From Microbacterium testaceum (GTDB taxonomy: Bacteria > Actinomycetota > Actinomycetes > Actinomycetales > Microbacteriaceae): a stretch of DNA of 64,000 bases. The number at the start of each line of letters is the position of its first letter. The stretch's first letter is position 1. Below the pieces are notes generated by a model. That model made no database searches. It worked only from the letters and a program-made list of their open reading frames with translations, and had not been told where the DNA came from. A program made the position numbers and the translations under genes. The stretch covers positions 1,240,001 to 1,304,000 of the forward strand of contig NZ_CP121699.1 of NCBI RefSeq assembly GCF_029761935.1, given 5' to 3'. Positions 59,250 to 64,000 of the stretch are shown here, one piece after another.

Positions 59250-60550
59250 TGTTCGTCACCGGCCGTCTCGCCCTGCTCATCGCCCTCGGCGTCTTCCCTC
59301 TCGTGCTGTTGAGCACAGCGGGGGTTCCGGCGTGGGCGGTCGCCGGCGGATGGGTGCTGCTGTGCGTCGTGCTGGCGGTCGTCGACACGACGCTCGCGGC
59401 CGATCCGCGTCGCGTCGAGATCACGCGCACGCACCCCGAGCGGGCGCTGCGCGATGAACCCGTGGCCGGCGAGCTGAGAGTCCGCAACCTCGGCACCCGC
59501 CTGCTGCGCGCGCGCGTCCGCGACGCGTGGCAGCCGACGGCCGGGGCCCCCGACGAGCGCCAGCGCTTCACGGTTCCCCCGGGAGAGCGGCGTGCCGCCC
59601 CCCTGCCGCTGCTCCCCCGCCGTCGAGGAGAGCTGCGCAGCGCCTTCGTGGTGGTGCGCGCCCTGGGCCCCCTGGGGCTGGCCGGCCGGCAGGGGCGCGT
59701 CGACGCCCCCGCCCGGATCCGCGTGCTGCCGCCGTTCACCTCGCGGCGGCATCTGCCGTCTCGTCTCGCCCGGCTCCGCGAACTCGACGGCAACACGAGC
59801 CTGCAGGTGCGCGGGCAGGGCACCGAGTTCGACAGCCTGCGCGAGTACGTGCGCGGAGACGACGTGCGCTCGATCGACTGGCGCGCCACCGCCCGCGCGG
59901 GGACCACGATGCTCCGCACCTGGCGGCCCGAGCGCGACAGGCACGTCGTGATCGTCATCGACACGGGTCGTACGGCGGCAGCGCGCGTGGGCGACGGGGT
60001 GCGCCTCGACGCCGCGATGGAAGCGGCCCTGCTCCTGTCGGTGCTGGCGACGCGCGCGGGCGACCACGTGCACCTGCTGATGTTCGACCGCCTGCCCCGG
60101 GCGCGCGTCACCCGCGTCGACGGGACCCAGCTGCTTCCCGCCCTGGTGGATGCCATGGCCCCGGTCGACCCGCAGCTCATCGACACCGACTGGGATGCCG
60201 CCTTCGCCCACGTCCGCGGGTTCACCGTGCGCCCGGCGCTGGTCGTCCTGCTCACGGCGGCCGACGACCCCGAGGCCGCGCGGGCCTTCCTCGCCTCGCT
60301 CCCCGCGGTCGCCTCGCGCTCGCGCCTGCTGGTGGCCACCGCCACCGACGGCCCCGGAGACACCCCGGTGCACCGCGACGCGTCGGACGTCTACGCCGCC
60401 GCCGCGATCGAGCGGGCACGTCACGACGCCGAGCGGGTTGCCACGGCCATCGTGCGCGCCGGGGGCGACGCCGTCTCGGCATCGGCCGACGACCTGCCGC
60501 CCCTCGTCGCCGACCGTTACCTGGCGCTGAAGGCCGCCGGTCGGCTGTAG
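59249..60550 (+). CDS. DUF58 domain protein (MoxR partner)
   Basis: A 433-residue protein with two N-terminal helices (about 4-50) and a cytoplasmic VWA-like DUF58 domain. The family signature GTEFDSLREYVRGDDVRSID and WRATARAG is at about residues 190-220; VIVIDTGRTAAAR and LLTAADDPEAARAFL are VWA-like strands. MoxR/DUF58 pairs are common in actinobacteria and are linked to envelope or stress functions, but no single role is established. The start overlaps the MoxR stop by one or two bases. It ends the five-gene operon. Confidence 0.87.
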   Translation: MFVTGRLALLIALGVFPLVLLSTAGVPAWAVAGGWVLLCVVLAVVDTTLAADPRRVEITRTHPERALRDEPVAGELRVRNLGTRLLRARVRDAWQPTAGAPDERQRFTVPPGERRAAPLPLLPRRRGELRSAFVVVRALGPLGLAGRQGRVDAPARIRVLPPFTSRRHLPSRLARLRELDGNTSLQVRGQGTEFDSLREYVRGDDVRSIDWRATARAGTTMLRTWRPERDRHVVIVIDTGRTAAARVGDGVRLDAAMEAALLLSVLATRAGDHVHLLMFDRLPRARVTRVDGTQLLPALVDAMAPVDPQLIDTDWDAAFAHVRGFTVRPALVVLLTAADDPEAARAFLASLPAVASRSRLLVATATDGPGDTPVHRDASDVYAAAAIERARHDAERVATAIVRAGGDAVSASADDLPPLVADRYLALKAAGRL

Positions 60551-60591
60551 CACACCCACCCCCCATGCAGCCTGCGACATATCTCGCGGCT

Positions 60592-60597
60592 TATCCT
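60592..60597 (+). promoter_or_regulatory. Possible -10 box of oleA
   Basis: TATCCT lies about 80 nt before the oleA start in a relatively A/T-rich spot; the -35 is poor. A GGGTACCC palindrome lies just downstream. Confidence 0.35.
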
Positions 60598-60675
60598 GGG
60601 GGGTACCCTTCCAGCCGTCGATGCGTTCCCTCCGCGCCCGGCTGCGCCGTCTACGCACAGGATGCGGGAGATCTC

Positions 60676-61698
60676 TTGCCAGGTAACGCCACCACGCACT
60701 TCGACGATGTGGCCCTCGTTTCGGTGGCGAGCGTCTTGCCCAGCCGCGTCACGACGTCGGACGACATCGAAGACCGTCTCGCCCCGGCGCTGCAGCGCCT
60801 GAAGCTCAAGCCGGGACTCCTGCGTCGCGTGGCGGGCGTCAACGAGCGCCGCAACTGGGCGGAGGGCGAGTCCTCCGACGAGGCGACGATCGCCGCCGGT
60901 AAGCAGGCCCTCGCCGAGGCGGGCGTCGACCCGAGCGAGATCGGTCTGATCATCAACACCTCGGTGACGCGCAAGCACCTCGAGCCCTCGGTGGCCGTGC
61001 GCCTGCACCACGGCCTGGGCCTGCCGAGCTCGGCGATCAACTTCGACGTCGCGAACGCGTGCCTCGGTTTCATCAACGGCATGAGCCTGGCCGCCGGCAT
61101 GATCCAGTCGGGTCAGGTCAAGTACGCCCTCATCGTCAACGGTGAGGATGCCGACGAGATCCAGGTCAACACGATCAACCGTCTCGTCCGCGAGGACCTC
61201 GACCGCGACGCCTTCATGCAGGAGTTCGCCTCCCTGACCCTCGGCTCGGGAGCCGCCGCCGCCGTCCTCGGCCGCGCGAGCGACCATCCCGAGGGCCACC
61301 GCATCGTGGGCGGCGTCACGCGCGCCGCGACGCAGTTCTACGACCTCTGCGTCGGCAGCGTCGACGGCATGTTCACCGACGCCAAGGCCCTGCTGAAGGG
61401 CGGGCTCGACCTCGTCGTCTCCGCCTGGAGAGAGGCGAAGGGCGAGTTCGCGTGGACCGGCATGGACCGCTACATCACGCACCAGGTGTCCTCCGTGCAC
61501 ACCTCGGCGATCGTGCGCGCCGCCAAGCTCGATCGCGAGCGCGTCCCGGTGACCTACCCCACCCTCGGCAATGTCGGCCCGGCCTCGATCCCGATCACGC
61601 TCGCCGCCGAGCAGAAGACGCTGCGCCGAGGTGATCGCGTCCTCCTGATGGGAGTGGGCTCCGGCCTGAACACCGGCATGCTGGAGCTGGCCTGGTGA
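60676..61698 (+). CDS. oleA: OleA-type thiolase (head-to-head acyl condensation)
   Basis: A 340-residue thiolase-fold enzyme that joins two acyl-CoA chains to a beta-keto acid, the first step of ole-type long-chain olefin or beta-lactone synthesis. The nucleophile is C129 in NFDVANACLGFING; the histidine is in THQVSSVH and the asparagine in TLGNVGPASIP. HLEPSVAVRLHHGLGL supplies a glutamate of the type used in OleA. The start is TTG at 60676 with GGGAGA 5 nt upstream. The oleBC gene overlaps its stop by 4 nt. KASIII (FabH) is the nearest alternative, but the neighbour OleBC settles it. Confidence 0.9.
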   Translation: MPGNATTHFDDVALVSVASVLPSRVTTSDDIEDRLAPALQRLKLKPGLLRRVAGVNERRNWAEGESSDEATIAAGKQALAEAGVDPSEIGLIINTSVTRKHLEPSVAVRLHHGLGLPSSAINFDVANACLGFINGMSLAAGMIQSGQVKYALIVNGEDADEIQVNTINRLVREDLDRDAFMQEFASLTLGSGAAAAVLGRASDHPEGHRIVGGVTRAATQFYDLCVGSVDGMFTDAKALLKGGLDLVVSAWREAKGEFAWTGMDRYITHQVSSVHTSAIVRAAKLDRERVPVTYPTLGNVGPASIPITLAAEQKTLRRGDRVLLMGVGSGLNTGMLELAW

Positions 61699-64000
61699 GC
61701 TTCGCGCGCGTCACAGGACCCCAGGCCACGCTCCCCCCCGCGGGTCTGCCCGGGCTCGACCCGGCCCTGTCGCGCCTCGTGAGCGTCGAGGGCGTCCTCG
61801 CCGATGCCGGCGCCACACGCCTGTGGCACGTCCTCGACACGGGCGACGCCCTCGCCGAGCGCGGCCTCGAGCCGATCGGCACGATCGTCGCCGTGCACGG
61901 CAATCCCACGTGGTCGTACCTGTGGCGAGCCCTCGTGAACGCCTCCCTCGCGCGCGCCGAAGCCGGAGCGGCCGTGTGGCGCGTGCTGGCCGTCGACCAG
62001 CTCGAGATGGGCTTCTCGGAGCGATCCTCGCTGCGGCGCACCCTGGCCCAGCGCATCGCCGATCTCGACGCTCTCGTCGAGGGTCTCGGCATCCGGGGTC
62101 CGATCGTGACCATCGGTCACGACTGGGGCGGGCCGGTCTCGCTCGGCTGGGCCGTGGAACATCGCGATCGTCTCGCCGCGGTGATCGCCTTGAACACCGC
62201 CGTGCACCATCCCGAGGGGGCGTCGCTGCCGTTCGCGTTGCGCGTGGCCACGGCTCGCGGCCTGCTCGCCGCCGGCACGACGGGCACGACGGCGTTCCTC
62301 GACACCACCTTGGCGCTGGCCGAGCTCGATCCGGCGGTCACGGCCGCGTTCCGGGCGCCGTACGCCACCGTCGCCCGTCGCCGCGGGATCGGCGGCTTCG
62401 TCGCCGACATCCCCGCGACCCCCGAGCATGAGAGCACGCCCGCGCTGCACCGCATGTCGGCGGGTCTGCGCGAGCTCGAGGTGCCCGCACTGCTGCTGCG
62501 CGGCCCGAAGGACCCGGTGTTCGGCGAGGACCACCTCGACGACCTCATCGACCGCCTGCCGCACGCGGACGTGCACCGTTTCGAGGGGGCAGGCCACCTG
62601 GTCGCCGAGGAGCGCCCGTACGCCGACGTCGTGCTCGACTGGCTCGACGAGAAGGTCGTGGATGCCGTCGCCCCCGCGACCCGTTCGCGTCGCTCCGCCG
62701 CCGCGAAGCGCGCCGCCGCCGTTCCCGCCCCCGAGGCCGCCGCCGCGCCCTCCGGCCACCTGTGGGACGCTCTCGACGCCCGGCGCGATGACGACGGCAC
62801 CGCCGTCATCGACATGACCACCGAGACCGACGGGGAACCGCTGCGCGTGAGCTGGCGCCGGCTGTCCGCCCGCGTCGACGAGCTCGCCGCGGGACTCGAC
62901 GCCTTCGGCGTGCGCGCGGGCGACCGTGTCTCGCTGCTCGTGCAGCCGGGCCCGACCCTCACCGCCGCCCTGTACGCGTGCCTGCGCATCGGGGCCGTGG
63001 TCGTCGTGGCCGACCGGGGTCTCGGCATCCGGGGTCTGTCGCGCGCCGTGCGCGGCGCCGTCCCCGACGTCGTCATCGGCGAGGTCGCGGGTCTCGCCGC
63101 CGCTCGCACCCTCGGCTGGCCGGGGCGTCGGATCTCGGCCGCCGCCCTTCCCGCCGTCACCTCCCGCGCGCTCGGTGTCGAGGCGAGCCTGTCCGACTTG
63201 GCCCGCGCCGGTCGGGGCCGCGCCGTGCCCGCTGCCCCGGGCCCCGACGCCGACGCGGCGGTGCTCTTCACCTCGGGTTCGACGGGACCGGCGAAGGGCG
63301 TCGTGTACACGCACGCGCAGCTGACCGCGTTGCGCGACACCCTCGCCGCGCACTTCGGCGTCACCGCCGAAACGGGCCTGGTCACCGGCTTCGCCCCCTT
63401 CGCCCTGCTCGGACCGGCGCTCGGCACGCGCTCGGCGACGCCCGACATGGACGTGTCCGCCCCGCGCACCCTGACCGCGGCCGCCGTCGCCGCCGCCGTC
63501 CGGGCGTCAAGCGCGCGGATCGTGTTCCTGTCGCCGGCGGCGGTCTCGAACGTCGTCGCGACGGCGTCCGACCTGACCCGCGACGACCGCGCGGCCCTCG
63601 AGAAGGTCGAGACGTTCCTCTCGACCGGTGCTCCCGTGAGCGTCGATCTGCTGCGCCGCGCGCAGGAGCTCATGCCGAACGCCGTGGCCCACACCCCCTA
63701 CGGCATGACCGAGTGCCTGCTCGTCGCCGACGTGACCCTGCCCGAGATCGAACAGGCGCGCGGCGACCAAGGGGTCTGCGTCGGCCGCCCGCTCGGCACC
63801 GGCCAGGTGCGCATCTCGGCCCTCGACGCGGAGGGTCGCGCCGCGGGCGAACCCGGGACGGACGCCGGGGTCACCGGCGAGGTCGTCATCTCGGCGCCCC
63901 ACCTCAAGCGCGGCTATTTCCGGCTGTACCTCACCGACCGCGAGGCCCGGCGCGGGCTTTCCGAGCGCTGGCACCGCACGGGCGACGTCGGTCACCTCGA
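61695..64000 (+). CDS. oleBC: OleBC fusion: beta-lactone decarboxylase plus AMP-ligase-type beta-lactone synthetase (partial)
   Basis: At least 768 residues are visible; the 3' end is outside the window. The OleB part (about 1-330) is an alpha/beta-hydrolase like haloalkane dehalogenases: HGNPTWSYLWR, nucleophile D143 in GHDWGGPVS, histidine in FEGAGHLVAEER. A basic alanine linker ([20 protein letters not shown]) leads to OleC (from about 350), an ANL-family enzyme with LFTSGSTGPAKGVVYTH (about 522) and TPYGMTECL (about 667). OleC closes the beta-hydroxy acid to a beta-lactone; OleB decarboxylates it to an alkene. Natural OleBC fusions are known from Micrococcus-like actinobacteria. The GTG start overlaps oleA. 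OleD is not in view. Confidence 0.9.
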   Translation, partial: MSFARVTGPQATLPPAGLPGLDPALSRLVSVEGVLADAGATRLWHVLDTGDALAERGLEPIGTIVAVHGNPTWSYLWRALVNASLARAEAGAAVWRVLAVDQLEMGFSERSSLRRTLAQRIADLDALVEGLGIRGPIVTIGHDWGGPVSLGWAVEHRDRLAAVIALNTAVHHPEGASLPFALRVATARGLLAAGTTGTTAFLDTTLALAELDPAVTAAFRAPYATVARRRGIGGFVADIPATPEHESTPALHRMSAGLRELEVPALLLRGPKDPVFGEDHLDDLIDRLPHADVHRFEGAGHLVAEERPYADVVLDWLDEKVVDAVAPATRSRRSAAAKRAAAVPAPEAAAAPSGHLWDALDARRDDDGTAVIDMTTETDGEPLRVSWRRLSARVDELAAGLDAFGVRAGDRVSLLVQPGPTLTAALYACLRIGAVVVVADRGLGIRGLSRAVRGAVPDVVIGEVAGLAAARTLGWPGRRISAAALPAVTSRALGVEASLSDLARAGRGRAVPAAPGPDADAAVLFTSGSTGPAKGVVYTHAQLTALRDTLAAHFGVTAETGLVTGFAPFALLGPALGTRSATPDMDVSAPRTLTAAAVAAAVRASSARIVFLSPAAVSNVVATASDLTRDDRAALEKVETFLSTGAPVSVDLLRRAQELMPNAVAHTPYGMTECLLVADVTLPEIEQARGDQGVCVGRPLGTGQVRISALDAEGRAAGEPGTDAGVTGEVVISAPHLKRGYFRLYLTDREARRGLSERWHRTGDVGHL

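Overview
The window is about 71% G+C by impression, tightly packed, and carries a recognisably actinobacterial gene set: WhiB, SigR/RsrA, MtrA-MtrB-LpqB, a Kgd-type 2-oxoglutarate enzyme, PdtaS, a GuaB1-type GMP reductase and an Eis-type acetyltransferase. With flagellar genes and an oleA-oleBC locus added, the best inference is a motile Microbacteriaceae, most likely Microbacterium. I see no tRNA, rRNA, CRISPR array, insertion sequence, integrase or phage gene.

Layout. (1) 1-10.2 kb, minus strand: a flagellar block. Flagellin, FliD, FliS and a FliT-like protein are followed by flgB-flgC-fliE-fliF-fliG-fliH-fliI, the last cut by the window edge. A flagellar-type sigma factor and an unknown gene lie upstream. 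(2) 10.3-26.6 kb: metabolic and envelope genes, mostly single units: two MFS transporters, metY and metX for homocysteine synthesis by the acetyl route, two SDR proteins, a GT-C mannosyltransferase-like protein, NnrD, an old-yellow-enzyme reductase, two CNNM-type transporters, a GH76 mannanase and GuaB1. (3) 26.7-30.5 kb: the large kgd gene with a strong terminator. (4) 30.8-36 kb: an esterase and an MprF/aminoacyl-phosphatidylglycerol synthase-like pair, then an Eis-type acetyltransferase. (5) 36-42.4 kb: sigR-rsrA divergent from aroA-rsgA-bcp, then whiB and pdtaS. (6) 43-54.9 kb: an aminotransferase, secA, hpf, comF and lpqB-mtrB-mtrA. The sets in 5 and 6 match the neighbourhood around secA1/mtrA/sigH in mycobacteria. 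(7) 55-60.6 kb: a [15 protein letters not shown] coupled operon encoding a membrane protein, DUF4129, DUF4350, MoxR and DUF58. (8) 60.7-64 kb: oleA and a fused oleBC cut by the window edge, for head-to-head fatty-acid condensation to beta-lactone or olefin.

Regulatory layer. Three flagellar units share a promoter-like block that fits a sigma-28-type factor, and such a factor is encoded in the same block. Four promoters share GYGTCGGAG-N8-TAnnnT, resembling the RecA-independent DNA-damage promoters of mycobacteria. sigR has a textbook GGGAAT-N18-GTT promoter that runs through the start of aroA. About fourteen genes have a TAnnnT-like -10 box only 6-8 nt before the start codon and are probably leaderless.

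Across the whole window the octamer GGATGCCR is strongly over-represented on both strands (about 72 sites counted by eye, almost always followed by a purine). Inverted pairs of it form the stems of several intrinsic terminators, an arrangement like that of DNA uptake sequences in Neisseria and Pasteurellaceae. This is the least explained signal here.
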